Shown here: piece after piece, positions 1 to 10,130 of the stretch
How positions within the stretch are numbered: position 1 is the first letter of the stretch
Layout of the letters: each line of letters begins with the position of its first letter
Origin: Bradysia coprophila
Lineage: Eukaryota; Arthropoda; Insecta; Diptera; Sciaridae
DNA: 64,000 nucleotides
NCBI RefSeq assembly: GCF_014529535.1
Contig: NW_023503727.1
Coordinates: 4,464,001-4,528,000, forward strand
Direction of reading: 5' to 3'
Notes under the pieces: generated by a model
Told to the model about the DNA's origin: nothing
The model's input: only the letters and a program-made list of their open reading frames with translations
Databases searched by the model: none
Made by a program: the position numbers and the translations under genes

Positions 1-1250
1 GGACGATAATATCGTCTAAATTGAAAAATTCTAAGATATTGTCTGGACGATAGTATCGTTTTCTTGTCGATATTATCGTTCAAAAAACGATATTATCGTT
101 TTCTGGACGATATTACCGTTCTAGAAAATCTAAGGGATATTTTCGTTTTCTGTACGATAATATCGTCCAAAACGATAATATCGTCCTGGGCGATATTATC
201 GTTTTCTTAAACGATAATATCGTCCAGGACGATGCTATCGTTTAAAAAAACGATAATATCGCCCAGGACGATATTATCGTTTAGTTTTGGGTGGTAATAT
301 TGTCCAGGACTCAATTTTACTCAGAGGTGCAGCAAGAACCGAATTCTCTTCCAAAATATCGAAAAACAATTGTCAGAGGAAGTCACCTACACATCAGTGT
401 TTAAAAAAGGCGTTTAGTTCGTCCCTAAATAATTCATCTTTTTACGAAATGAATACCAACTTAGATTGTACATAAAAAGCGTTTTAACACGCCGAGCGAT
501 CCGGCCCATTGCCCCGGAGCGAAGCGGAGGGCCGCAATGCGAGCCGGGCGCCGGAACGGTGTCGGAACTTAGGAGTTATTTTTTTTTCGCATCGTCTCAT
601 AATTAGTCTGTGTAATTTTTCTATTATAAAATTTAAATTTACGGAACCAAATGAACCAATTTTTAATATATATTTGCCGTCTATAAAAAGGTGTTTATCT
701 ACAAGATTTTGTGTTTCGTCTTCAACAACCATCCAGAACGACAATATCGCCCAGGACGATATTATCGTCTAGAATTTTTATTTTAAATAAATTAAAAACG
801 ATATTATCGTCCCAAAAATCATCGCCCAGGATGATAATATCGTCCAAAATAACGATAAATTTGTTCAGAATAAGGAAATAACGATAATATCGTCCAGCGG
901 ATATTTTCATCCAGGACGATATTATCGTCAAAAAAACGATAGTATCATCAAAAAAACGATAGTATCGTCCAAAAAAACGATATTATCGTCCAAAAAAACG
1001 ATAGTATCGTCCAAAAAAACGATAATATCGTCAAGAAAACGATAATATCGTCCTGAAAATATTTTAAAATTTATAATTTTAGACGATATTATCGTCCTGG
1101 ATGAAATTTTTTTGGACGATAATATCGTTTTTTGGACGAAACTATCGTCTAAAAAACGATACTATCGTCCAAAAAACGATACTATCGCTTTTTAGACGAT
1201 ACTATCGTCTAAAAAACGATAATATCGTTCCTGACGATATTGACCGTGTA
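1..1250. repeat. Satellite of palindromic ACGATAATATCGT motif
   Basis: Dozens of copies of a 12-16 base self-complementary motif (GACGATAATATCGTC and variants with TATT or TAGT cores) are separated by short A- or T-rich spacers of variable length. The array is broken at about 290-725 by unrelated sequence that includes a GC-rich palindrome. Because each monomer is its own reverse complement, the array has no strand. It runs off the left edge of the window. No coding potential is seen. Confidence 0.9.
486..560. repeat. GC-rich imperfect palindrome with GCGAAGC centre
   Basis: An island of high GC content sits inside very AT-rich DNA. CCGGCCCATTGC at about 511 pairs imperfectly with GCAATGCGAGCCGG ending near 557. 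The dyad holds GCGAAGC at 529-535, the same mini-hairpin found in the centre of several other palindromes here. The origin is unknown. Confidence 0.45.
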
Positions 1251-2240
1251 GTTATGTCGCCTCATCCAAATCGTATTTAAATCGAAAGTAGTTTAATGAT
1301 TTCATACCGTCATTGCCGTACGCCAACCATATCACCAGTATTACTATGGAATCTATTACTTCATTTGATCAAGTATTTTCAAGAGATTGGATTTCAAATC
1401 TTTTACATCATTTGTTTGAACATGCTCTTTGCTATATAGGGAAGCATTAGTCAGAGCTTGTCGTTTATTCCCGAAATCTGTATCGATAACAGATCAATCA
1501 TCCACCTTGTTATCAACTCGTCCATTCAATCATTTTGTTCTATTTCGGTTCTAGTATAGAAGGGCTCACTAGTAATACAAAGAACTTTTTTATCATGAAT
1601 TTTGGTATAATAGTCTGAATCTTGGACCATGAATTAATGTTGACGGGAAGATTTCCAAACGATTAGGAGATCTTTAGAAAAAAAACCCTCCTTTGCCCTC
1701 CATCGCTCTAAACGTTTTCAGTGTACAAGTAACCTTAGCAATTTATTAAGAGGCAGCCAATGCACCGATTTTCGTAATAAGGTGCTCAAATGAAAGAGGA
1801 AGGGCCAGAGTTAGAGTTTTTTTTCTGAATCATTTGATTTTTCGAATTTTTCGAACATTTCCCTTTTTCTTGGAAAAAAATGATTTTTTCCCTGTGATTC
1901 AACTAAAATAGAACTTTTCAAATTTAATTTTTAGATAAAAATTTTGTAAAGCGGCTGTTCAGCTCTCTACAATTTTGTTGAACATTGGAATTTTCTAGCT
2001 TAGGAAGTGTTGGACCTAGGAGAGAGTTTAAATCACCGCGACTCGAAATTCTTACATGAAAGAATTTCCCCATTCGGGAGTTCTTTCAATCGCAAAACTG
2101 CCAGGAAGTGGCTTCAGTCAAATATTATTTACAAAAAAAATTTTGATCATCCAGAGGATCCACTTCTTACAACATTGAGATTTGAACGATATTTTCAGGC
2201 TTTTCGTTCTGGTTCTCTCCTGGATTTATGAATATGAGTT
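1251..2240. other. AT-rich non-coding sequence, possible MITE ends
   Basis: No gene is recognised. Sequence near 1626-1640 (CCATGAATTAATG) is the inverse of sequence near 2256-2272, with weaker matching further out, so 1595-2300 may be a decayed inverted-repeat element. The short open frame at 2007-2231 resembles nothing known to me. Confidence 0.35.
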
Positions 2241-2300
2241 CTGGAAAATCGTAACCATTAATTCATGGCCCGAAATTTATACGTTTATACCACAATGATC

Positions 2301-3349
2301 ATGATTAATGACTGCAGATTGTGAGATAAGCAACCAATAAGCGGTATTTCAATTTAAAATATATCAGAACAGAGATCGTAATCTGCTAATTTTCTAAGTT
2401 TTCCGTCATCATTCCTTTCTTTGTATAATAAGCATAGCCACCATGTTCATATATCATGTCATTATCATGTAATTTACTCATTTTCACAGTGAATGAGGAA
2501 TGAAAAGCTTCCATTTCGAGATGGAAGACTAAAGTTTTATCCGTCGAGAGTCGAGTTCTATCTAAAATGTTCATTTTTCCTAACCCACCTAGCAGTATTT
2601 TCCATCCACAAATTGTGAAAGTAAAGAATTGGATTGTGGGGTGCGGTGCGTTATACAGGTAAAGAAAGTCCCTTGTCCACATTTATATTAAAAAAATTTA
2701 AATTTAGATTTTGTACGATAAGCCTTAATGTGTAGTCCTAAATGTTTCGTTTTTTTTATTAGTTATTAACCTCACTAAATTTTGTGTTTTATTCGTAATT
2801 TGTGTGCATATAAATAGGTATTTAATCTGTGCCTTACAGCATTGTCCAATCAGTAATCCGTCCAATTACTTAGCATTTAAGATATAAAATGAAAATCATT
2901 GTAAATAGTAGAAGAGAGAGAGAGAGAGAGAGAGAAATTTATATATTTTGAAGGAGACCGAGGCGAAACATGTAATTATGTGTGAAATATGTCGCAATGT
3001 ACTTTGTTCATGGAAAGCTTTTTATTATATCAACTATTTTGTACGTTATGTAGGTTAAAAGTATCGATGAGACCAATAAACATTAAATTAGTTTTACAGA
3101 AACCATTTTCTCCCTTCGGCTTTTGGCTTTCGCTTAATTGTTTGTGCTTACCCAATCTGTAATGACTGCGATTAACAAACTTTGTGCCTTCGCGATTGTG
3201 TTGACCAAGGTTTTATTTAATGGGGCTTCGCAGATCTCAGATCGTAAAAATTCCGCTGATTTGTACAACGATTTTCATTCAAAGTTTTTAAATATAATTT
3301 CATTCAGTTGAAGTACATCAACGGTAAGAGGAATCGATGTTGATGCTTT
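2301..3349. other. Unassigned non-coding stretch with (AG)n microsatellite
   Basis: A (GA)n run lies at about 2911-2935. Otherwise nothing recognisable: the reading frames are short and AT-rich, and no RNA gene fold was noticed. A GCTTCGC heptamer at 3224 is not in an obvious palindrome. Confidence 0.4.
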
Positions 3350-3846
3350 GCTGAAAAGCATGGAACAGCATACATTTGGGCGTTTTTTAAATACTGGATT
3401 TTAGGTTACTTTTGATGACATCCACTAGAAAAATGCACTGCTCCTAGCATGTACACTACTTTGACAAATGTCCAATTCGGAGGCTTTTGTGATGAGAGCT
3501 ACCGCTTAAGATTGATTGTATTGTGTGTTTTAACCGTTTTAACTCATACAACGAAAACAAGTCATCTATCTTTACGAAAGAAACGCAGTGCCCACTGTGA
3601 CTTCATCAGCCTCCAAATATTTCTTATGTTCATGCTAGGAGCAGTGCGTTGACTAGAATCATTTTTCAAAAATAGAAACGCAATTACGACCACGAATGTG
3701 TTAGCTTTCGACAGATTTGGATTTGGTTGTAGCAGTTTCATCAGCTCTGAGAAATCTGAAAGTTTATAAAAAGAATCATAAAACTTACTGACATAACTTA
3801 CTAACATATTTCTGGCCAAGACATTCTTTAAATCGATTTTTCACCA
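3350..3846 (-). repeat. Dispersed repeat copy 1 with short conserved reading frame, interrupted by a MITE
   Basis: Read on the minus strand, this resembles the plus-strand copies at 3863-4090 and 8325-8480. The shared part encodes LSKANTFVVVIA followed by a hydrophobic run and the ending HQK-stop; copies 1 and 3 keep the same stop once the 3431-3651 insertion is ignored. Copies 1 and 2 share an upstream start and VKNRFKECLG. The hydrophobic stretch could be a membrane segment. I do not recognise the family: it may be a small decayed gene family or the coding part of a mobile element. Copy 1 also has a local duplication that shifts its frame. Confidence 0.5.
3431..3651. mobile_element. 221-bp MITE with 7-bp target duplication ACTAGAA
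   Basis: The termini are inverted repeats of about 21 bp with two mismatches, sharing GCACTGCTCCTAGCATG. ACTAGAA flanks the element exactly at 3424-3430 and 3652-3658. Removing the element and one duplication restores alignment to the uninterrupted copy at 8325-8480, which serves as an empty site. The 67-codon frame inside is probably fortuitous. The superfamily is undecided; a 7-bp duplication is compatible with P-like elements. Confidence 0.8.
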
Positions 3847-3862
3847 TGAAGCCATGATGGTG

Positions 3863-4090
3863 ATGGTGAAAAATCGATTTAAAGAATGTCTTGGCCGCAA
3901 ATATGTCAGTAAGTTTTATGATTCCGCTGACTTTCTCAGAGTTCGTCAAACGACTCATTTTTCTTTAAACATATTCGTGGTCATTGTTGCTGTCGTAAAC
4001 TTTTTATAAAGTATTCTGATGAAAAGATTCAAAAATGAAAAACGAGAGACACGCAAATGTAGGCCGCAATTTTAGCTAAGCATCGATGCC
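3863..4090 (+). repeat. Dispersed repeat copy 2, head-to-head with copy 1
   Basis: This copy forms an inverted repeat with copy 1 (arms about 3772-3846 and 3863-3934) around a 16-base spacer. It has an ATG-initiated frame encoding VKNRFKECLGRKYVSKFYDS, then a hydrophobic NIFVVIVAVVNFL, and ends early compared with copy 3. The shared CATCGATGCCTC sequence near 4082 marks the distal end of the repeat. Confidence 0.5.
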
Positions 4091-4433
4091 TCTTATGTGA
4101 GAGCGAAAGCTTGTTCATTGTAACTGGTCTCGTAGTCAGCTGTCAAAAATTTATGAATGGAAACTAAAATTGAGAGTCAGATCTTGTTTGCAAACAAAAT
4201 AAATTTGTTTGACCCAGGACCAGTTGCAAAAAGCTTGTCAGAAATCTCTCTCCTTAATAGACTGGTATGATTATAGGGAGAGTTCCAAAGACCAGTGGAT
4301 TATAACTTACTTGCCTTGAGGCACTTGTCATCGAATATTTTCATATAAATTTTTGACATATCCTTAGGCAAGTTAAATTAACTTGTCTAAATTATATTTC
4401 CTTCTCTCTCATCATAACAGTTTTGAAATGCAG
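4091..4433. other. No feature seen
   Basis: AT-rich sequence with no long open frame, no recognised repeat and no RNA-like fold. Confidence 0.4.
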
Positions 4434-4611
4434 TTTTCGCAATTCCGGTCCATAATCATCACCTTTCCATGCATCCATTTAATGTCGTTTTGAAGGTATT
4501 TAATTTCACTGTGTTTCTGGAAACAGTGCGATATCAACTTTTTTTCGCACGCTAAAGAACCTATTACCTTCAACGAAGGCTAAATTTTTATAAATAAAAA
4601 TCTTGCATTGA

Positions 4612-4692
4612 CCAGAAATCGAACCCCCGACACCAAAAGGTTTTTGAACACAAAGCAGCGACTATAGCCATTCGGCTATAGAGTCACACAAT
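4612..4692 (-). repeat. tRNA-like sequence (SINE head), left palindrome arm
   Basis: The minus strand shows an A-box-like TAGCCGAATGGCTATAG, which itself forms a D-arm-like hairpin, and a B-box-like GGGGTTCGATTTC about 40 bases later. This is the layout of a Ser/Leu-type tRNA and its SINE derivatives. A full cloverleaf is not convincing, so a functional tRNA gene is unlikely. Confidence 0.5.
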
Positions 4693-5461
4693 TATACCGA
4701 ACGTATTGTTGAAGCGTATATACTAAGCATTGACTACTCGATTTCATTCAACGCGTCTCTTTACATCACATTGTAATGTGTATTATAATGCAGCCTTCTT
4801 GATCGTTCAAATGAATTTCTGTATACACAAGAATTTTGGAACAAAATGTAGGACATGTTTTGCATTGGAAAGGTGATTATGGCCCGAAATTGCGAAAAAC
4901 GTTGTATCTACCACGGTAGGTATGCCGGTATTTTTTCGCACACGATGTCTTGTCGACCTCGGCTTCGCCTCGGGTCGGGTCGACAATCGACATCTAGTGC
5001 GAAAAAATACCTTCATACCTACTACCGTGGTAGATAAATAACTATAAAGCTACCGACATTTCTAACGATACGGCCGTAGTAAAATAATGTCGATCGGCGT
5101 AGTCTGCTCATATACAACCTTGGTGTTAAAACTTGTTCGTTCAGAACCTTGGATTTTAACATTATAGTTATTTATCTACCACGGTAGGTATGAAGGTATT
5201 TTTTCGCACTAGATATCGATTGTCGACCCGAGGCGAAGCCGAGGTCGACAAGACGTCGTGTGCGAAAAAATACCGGCATACCTACCGTGGTAGATACAAC
5301 GTTTTTCGCAATTTCGGGCCACTATCACCTTTCAAATGCAAGACATGTCCTACATTTTGTTCCAAAATTCTTGTGTATACAGAAATTCATTTGAACGATC
5401 AAGAAGGCTGCATTATAATACACATTGCAATGTGATGTAAAGAGACGCGTTGAATGAAATA

Positions 5462-5765
5462 GAAGCAATAATAGTATATTTCAACATACCCCAATACACA
5501 CAAGATGTGTGTGCACGCGCGGGCGAAGCCCAAGCGAAAACACACATCGAGTGTGTATTGGGGTATTTTGAAAGATATTTTTCTGTAATAGTGAGAGTGT
5601 GTTGGTGCTTTCCTTCCCAACCGTTACTTTCCTTCTCGACCGTTTACTTTCCCTACCGACCGATTCATATCATAGCTCACCAATACACTCTCACGTATAC
5701 AGAAAATAATATTGTTCTATTGTATTCACGTTCTTTTGTTCACATTCTTATATGTTTCCAAACTT
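5462..5765. repeat. Insertion in the right arm carrying a sharp palindrome
   Basis: This segment has no counterpart in the left arm. At 5488-5512 and 5541-5565 it has 25-base arms beginning ACCCCAATACACAC, with GCGAAGC (5523-5529) exactly at the dyad. The remainder includes three degenerate C/T-rich repeats (ACCGTTACTTTCC type, 5620-5665) and inverted ACACTCTCAC / GTGAGAGTGT motifs. Confidence 0.6.
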
Positions 5766-5805
5766 TTAATGCTCACTGTATATACGCTTCAACAATACGT
5801 TCGGT

Positions 5806-5886
5806 ATAATTGTGTGACTCTATAGCCGCTGCTTTGTGTTCAACAACCTTTGGGTGTCGGGGGTTCGATTTCTGGTCAATGCAAGA
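5806..5886 (+). repeat. tRNA-like sequence (SINE head), right palindrome arm
   Basis: Mirror copy of 4612-4692. The B-box-like GGGGGTTCGATTTCTGG is identical, but the D-arm region is shortened relative to the left copy (about 11 bases missing), which breaks the A box. Confidence 0.5.
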
Positions 5887-6080
5887 TTTTTATTTATAAA
5901 AATTTAGCCTTCGTTGAAGGTAATAGGTTCTTTAGCGTGCGAAAAAAAGTTGATATCGCACTGCGTGCGAAAAAAAGTTAATATCGCACTGTGTCCAGAA
6001 ATACAGTGAAATAAATACCTTCAAAACGACACTAAATGGATGCATGGAAAGGTGATGATTATGGACCGGAATTGCGAAAA

Positions 6081-6480
6081 ATAATTTTCCAACACAGCAA
6101 CCAAAATGTTGTAACGAAACTGAGTCTAATTTTAAGAGAAGAGGCAAAGGTAAGTAATTACCAAACGAAATTTACGCAACAGACTTACCAGCAAAAAGGG
6201 TTGGAACCTGATTCTTATTGGTGAAGATTGTCGAGAAACAGTAAAATTGCACGAAATAAATCCAAAGTCAATACGAAGCAAAACTCTACCACTTATTTCC
6301 ATTTGGAATCGAAATTCTGTATCGGCCATAGCTTACTCATCTATTCCGCTAGCCACAGAACCGATTCTAATGGAACACATTTCCACGATTGGTACCGTTA
6401 ACACTTTTCAAATAAAAAATCTTGAAAATCGATCGAAAATCAATTTAATATGAAAACTAACCCAGCACAACCTACATTTT
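6081..6480. other. Intergenic sequence
   Basis: No gene recognised between the palindrome and the dioxygenase pseudogene. The short frames at 6247-6453 and 6132-6329 show no known motif. Confidence 0.4.
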
Positions 6481-6500
6481 CACTTGTGGCAGTTATGCAT

Positions 6501-7102
6501 TCAATCATCCCGACAAGCACTTCTCGAGTACAGCACATCCGTTCTAATCGCATACTTCCTACCCTCCATCACAACAGAACCTTCGTGTAAAATGTTGTGC
6601 TCGAATACCAAAACTGATCCAGCCTTCGGAACGACAGGAATACGTTTGCCACTACGTCGATCCAGTAGTGTTGTCTCACCCCCTTCGAAGTTCTCATTCA
6701 AATAAACCATCATTGTAATCAACGTCCTCGCCGACAAATCAGGACGAACGTATGTACAGTCACAGTGTGGATTGAATTTATGCCCAGGATCGTAGCGTAG
6801 AAATCTCAGACGTTCGTTCAGCTCAACCAACCTTTCGCCATTGAATTCATCGGGAAGGTGTGGTAGCACACGTTGTAGTAGAAGGCATTCAGCAAATTGC
6901 GAATCGTCGATCAAAACTCGTAGACTGTCTCTGTGTTCCTTGACTAATATTTGAAAACATTATGCAACCGGAAAACCAATTTCCCATATTCCGCTATCGC
7001 GGTGAGATCAATCGCTTCTTTTGTTATTTGCGATGAATGGAAATCTGTTGGGAACAGCGCCGACACCAATGGAATAGGTGGAGTTCTAACCAATGGATCC
7101 AT
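6501..7102 (-). pseudogene. Broken P4H-type Fe(II)/2OG dioxygenase, partner of the 7612-8283 gene
   Basis: The minus strand encodes a close relative of the gene at 7612-8283, starting MDPLVRTPPIPLVSALF at 7102. After RLHNVF the sequence jumps to a frame reading KQILVKEHRDSLRVLIDD. Roughly 30 codons corresponding to residues 48-77 of the intact copy are missing and the frame is lost, so the first frame stops at 6942-6944. The rest (down to 6501) is open and keeps the catalytic signature: the HxD pair in NPHCDCTY, the distal histidine in HNILHEGS, and the 2OG-contacting lysine in GRKYAIRTDVLY. The gap is not an intron, since nothing resembling the missing residues lies in it. An ATG at about 6912 could start a shorter protein containing the catalytic core, so a truncated product cannot be excluded. 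Its promoter still looks intact. Confidence 0.8.
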
Positions 7103-7201
7103 CGTATTGGTTCGGTATGCCTTGTAAGCCTTGTGGTGCAACGATATGTTTCAGCAAACAATGTTTTCTATGAACTGCTCACTTTCTCAACTCGCGAGTC
7201 G

Positions 7202-7209
7202 TATTTATA
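7202..7209 (-). promoter_or_regulatory. TATA box of the left dioxygenase copy
   Basis: TATAAATA on the minus strand. A GCAGTTC initiator-like site follows with its A at 7176, 33 bases downstream. This is the same spacing as in the right copy's promoter and supports duplication of the promoter with the gene. Confidence 0.6.
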
Positions 7210-7473
7210 ATCGACTGATGCAATCTCAACGGTTTTTTCATTCATGCGTTGCTTTTACATGGGACGCAAATACCAACCAACAAAATCAATCCACATCAAT
7301 GGTAAGTACCTACCGTTGGACGGCTCTCAGTTCAAATTTTATTGACACAACGTAACTTAGTGTGATGTGTTTTATGAATCGTTGTCCGATTTTTCGTTGC
7401 TCATTTATCGTAATCCATTCAGTACAGTGGAAAGAACAATTAGTCATTCTTCGCAATGATATTTCACCGTGCG

Positions 7474-7511
7474 CATATAAACACAGAAAACTGTTCGCGT
7501 ATAGACTCAGT
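7474..7511 (+). promoter_or_regulatory. TATA box and TCAGT initiator of the right dioxygenase gene
   Basis: CATATAAACA begins at 7474, and the arthropod initiator TCAGT lies at 7507-7511, with its A 33 bases after the first T of TATAAA. The predicted leader is about 100 bases to the ATG at 7612. The two divergent promoters share a 0.5-kb intergenic region (7103-7611). Confidence 0.65.
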
Positions 7512-7611
7512 GTCGCCTTGTGTGTAAAGCAGTCAATTCTTAACGTCTGTTGTGAAATAGAGTCAACCTTCACTACTTGAACTGATAAAATTTGTTTGTT
7601 GTGTGCGAAAA

Positions 7612-8283
7612 ATGAATCCGGCGACTGAACTTACACCAGTGCCATTAGCATCAGCGCTATCAAAGAAGTTCGATGCATCGAAAATAATCAAGGAAGATTT
7701 GGATCTCTCATCGATTGGTGAAGCAGGAAGACTTGCTTTTTTACTGCACGGTGTATTTACACCAGCGGAGTGTGAACGTTTGATTAAAATATCCGAACAC
7801 ACAGGATACACACCAGCGTTAGTACATGTTGGTGGCGGTAAACAAGTTCTCATTAAAGGATACAGGGATGGTTTAAGGGTGCTAGTCGACGATCCATATT
7901 TTGTTAGCCGTCTTTTGCAACGCATATCACCATTTCTACCTCAAGTATTCAAAGGCGAGAAATTGATTGAGATTAACGAACGATTACGGTTTCTACGCTA
8001 TGACCCTGATGATCAATTTAAGCCGCATTGTGATGCATCTTATGCACGACCAGACGAATCGGCCAGAACCCTAATTACGTTGCAGATATATTTGAACGAG
8101 GGTTTCGGAGGAGGCGAGACAACGTTTTTGGAACGTAGAAATGGAAGCAAACGGGTGCCTGTTGTTCCGCAAACAGGAATGATATTGGTGTTCGAACATA
8201 ACATTTTGCATGAAGGCTCTGTGGTGAAAAGTGGTCAAAAATACACAATTCGAACGGATGTACTGTACACAATGAAGAAATAA
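7612..8283 (+). CDS. P4H-type Fe(II)/2-oxoglutarate dioxygenase
   Basis: A single-exon protein of 223 residues. The start is the ATG at 7612; the frame extends three codons upstream only from a GTG. The prolyl-4-hydroxylase catalytic fold covers about residues 45-220. Iron ligands are H139 and D141 (KPHCDASY) and H200 (HNILHEGS); K210, ten residues after the distal histidine as in P4H enzymes, should bind the 2-oxoglutarate carboxylate. There is no signal peptide, ER-retention tail or peptide-binding domain, so this is a small, probably cytosolic member and not the collagen enzyme; the substrate is unknown. AATAAA at 8279-8284 overlaps the stop codon, giving a potential very short 3' UTR. The divergent neighbour at 6501-7102 is a damaged duplicate. 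Absence of introns could mean the ancestor was a retrocopy. Confidence 0.88.
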   Translation: MNPATELTPVPLASALSKKFDASKIIKEDLDLSSIGEAGRLAFLLHGVFTPAECERLIKISEHTGYTPALVHVGGGKQVLIKGYRDGLRVLVDDPYFVSRLLQRISPFLPQVFKGEKLIEINERLRFLRYDPDDQFKPHCDASYARPDESARTLITLQIYLNEGFGGGETTFLERRNGSKRVPVVPQTGMILVFEHNILHEGSVVKSGQKYTIRTDVLYTMKK

Positions 8284-8324
8284 AATTGGTTTTGCTTTTT
8301 TACTTGAAAATTATGGATTTTCTT

Positions 8325-8480
8325 TCTGTCGAAAGCTAACACATTCGTGGTTGTTATTGCGGTCCTATTGTTTTCAAAAAGGATTCTGTTGGAAAGATAT
8401 CATCAAAAGTAAAATCTAGCATTTAAAAACGCCCAAATGTATGCTTTTCGACAAAGCATCGATGCCTCCTTAAATCGTGA
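8325..8480 (+). repeat. Dispersed repeat copy 3 (uninterrupted)
   Basis: Matches the minus strand of 3350-3720 and the plus strand of 3950-4090. It encodes LSKANTFVVVIAVLLFSKR and ends HQK-stop. It then continues with the shared non-coding part (AACGCCCAAATGTATGC... CATCGATGCCTCC). It shows what copy 1 looked like before the MITE at 3431 inserted. Confidence 0.6.
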
Positions 8481-8550
8481 AAATCACATAGGAAAAAAAA
8501 GAGTGAGCCATCGGTAATTGTTCAGTCGTTGGTGAGTTAATAATAGTAGA

Positions 8551-8670
8551 TTACAGCAGAGCCTATGTAAATGAGTAATACATGTGTGCGATGTTTGCGG
8601 CGTGTGAGCCGAAGGCGAACCGCCTAATTTCGCACACATGTATTACTCATTCACAAAGGCTCTTCTGTAA
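8551..8670. mobile_element. 120-bp palindromic MITE
   Basis: Arms 8551-8591 and 8630-8670 pair over about 40 bases with few mismatches (TTACAGCAGAGCC... / ...GGCTCTTCTGTAA). The loop contains GCCGAAGGC at 8608-8616, at the dyad. The flanks TAGTAGATTAC and TAATGTTCTTT resemble the ends of the palindromes at 23778 and 40290. Confidence 0.7.
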
Positions 8671-9186
8671 TGTTCTTTAATGTGTAGGCATCCTGTGCGT
8701 TGTATTCACATTGTCTAAGATGAAAACTACGAAACAATTTTGCATAAAAGCAGCCTTTCGGAGCCTTTTCACTTCTAAACATTTTGCACTAAAATTGCAT
8801 TTTCATTTAGTAGGCATCGGTCGTGTCTGCCATTTCGGCGATATTTATTTGACTTCTTTATTGTTGTCATTCTCAGTTTCAGTAAACAATTTTTGATTTT
8901 GTTGTTTCAAATTATAAATTCAGTTGTGATTTTAGTGTTTTCTTAATTGTATCGATGGCAGGTGTACCAAAAAATAGTTTTGCCTGTGCAAATTCCAATT
9001 TATATCGTGGTTTGTGAGAAGTGAAAACATAAACAAAATCATCGAAAAATTTCCGACCAGTGCATGTAAATGATCGCGCATAGCTTGTAAATCATCGAAA
9101 AGTCTAACATGTAAGTTTCATTTACATTCTCATCGCAGACAATGTAAATACAACGTATGTACAGGATGCATACACATTAAAATTAT
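8671..9186. other. No gene seen
   Basis: AT-rich sequence. The 61-codon frame at 8711-8896 has no recognised motif. Several GTAAAT/ATTTAC words recur at 9060-9160 without a clear repeat structure. Confidence 0.35.
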
Positions 9187-9560
9187 TTATTGCCTAACCA
9201 CCCGAAAAGCTGTAGTTACATGTACATCAGGCCTCTCATACCTCCTTATCTACTTATTTTTCCTTATTTTCATAAAAACCTTATTTTATTATAAAATCCC
9301 GATTTTCCTTATCGATCGCAAATTTCATCGACGGAATTCAAAATTAGGAAAAAAATTCGCTGCGCGACAAAAATAACAATTTTTATTATTTAACACAAAG
9401 AACTCTTATAAAAAGGTGGTGTCGTAGCTCATGATCGTTCCAACATGACTGCTGTAACATATATTTTTGTGATTCCACGCCGCCTCTCGGCTCGAGAGTC
9501 TCGAGTAGAACTATTTGATTTATAGTACATTTTCTACCTTGGTGTATATTTCGAGAATAA

Positions 9561-9622
9561 CTTCGTATGTACAATTGTATATAACGAGCGCCAGCGAGTG
9601 TATATACAATTGTACATAAGAA
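9561..9622. repeat. Small palindrome
   Basis: CTTCGTATGTACAATTGTATATA pairs with its inverse at 9597-9622 around the loop ACGAGCGCCAGCGAG. It lies inside the 1.8-kb hAT-like element. Confidence 0.55.
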
Positions 9623-9701
9623 GTGACTCGAGATATATATATAGAACAATGTTTTATCTCCTGCAAGCTGATATTTCATACATTAGCGAAATAACCACAA
9701 A

Positions 9702-9902
9702 CACGGCAGAGTAAAATAAACCAGGCAGGAGCGGTTCATTTTCGAAACGTCAAAAAGGGACCTAATACATGGGATGAAAATGAACTCAAATGAACATTGA
9801 CATAAATTGAAAAATTTTATTCGCAAAATATCAAGGGCTACTAGATTATTCAGGTCCCTAGTCGAACAAGCGCTCCTGCCTGGTTAACTTTACTCTGTCG
9901 TG
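9702..9902. mobile_element. 201-bp MITE, TSD CCACAAA
   Basis: Terminal inverted repeats of about 32 bp begin CACGGCAGAGTAAA at the left and CACGACAGAGTAAA at the inverted right end, both continuing to ACCAGGCAGGAGCG. CCACAAA flanks it directly at 9695-9701 and 9903-9909. No coding potential. The class is undecided. Confidence 0.8.
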
Positions 9903-10130
9903 CCACAAAAATTTGGATTTAAAATTAATTAATTAAGCATGTTGTTTTAAAACGCATTCACAACAAAAAAAAACATCATACAGAGAATCCTTTATTTACT
10001 TACTCACACACATATACTATCCACCTCAACATTTCGTTCAAATCACATCATTCCGACTACTCTGATTATTTGATCGATGTAGAAGTGACGAACGAACCAC
10101 TACCGACACCAATTGCATCGCGGTATGTGA

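Larger units (their letters stand above)
4434..6080. mobile_element. 1.6-kb compound palindrome with a tRNA-like sequence in both arms
   Basis: The outer arms pair 4434-4740 with about 5770-6080, and the inner arms pair 4741-5050 with 5160-5460. The right arm is interrupted by about 300 bp (5462-5765) absent from the left arm. The unpaired centre is about 5050-5160. Each inner arm holds its own local palindrome (4926-5005 and 5196-5280) with GCTTCGC or GCGAAGC at the dyad. The tRNA-like sequence is therefore present twice in opposite orientation. Termini and target duplication were not resolved. This could be a foldback element or an inverted duplication of a SINE-containing segment. Confidence 0.7.

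Noticed and set aside
287..475. 62-codon frame at the left edge
   Set aside because: Overlaps the satellite and has no motif or conserved start.
3449..3652. 67-codon frame
   Set aside because: It lies entirely inside a 221-bp MITE and shows no motif.
6915..6943. Intron interpretation of the gap in the left dioxygenase copy
   Set aside because: The gap contains no sequence for the roughly 30 missing residues and no splice signals; a deletion with frameshift explains it.
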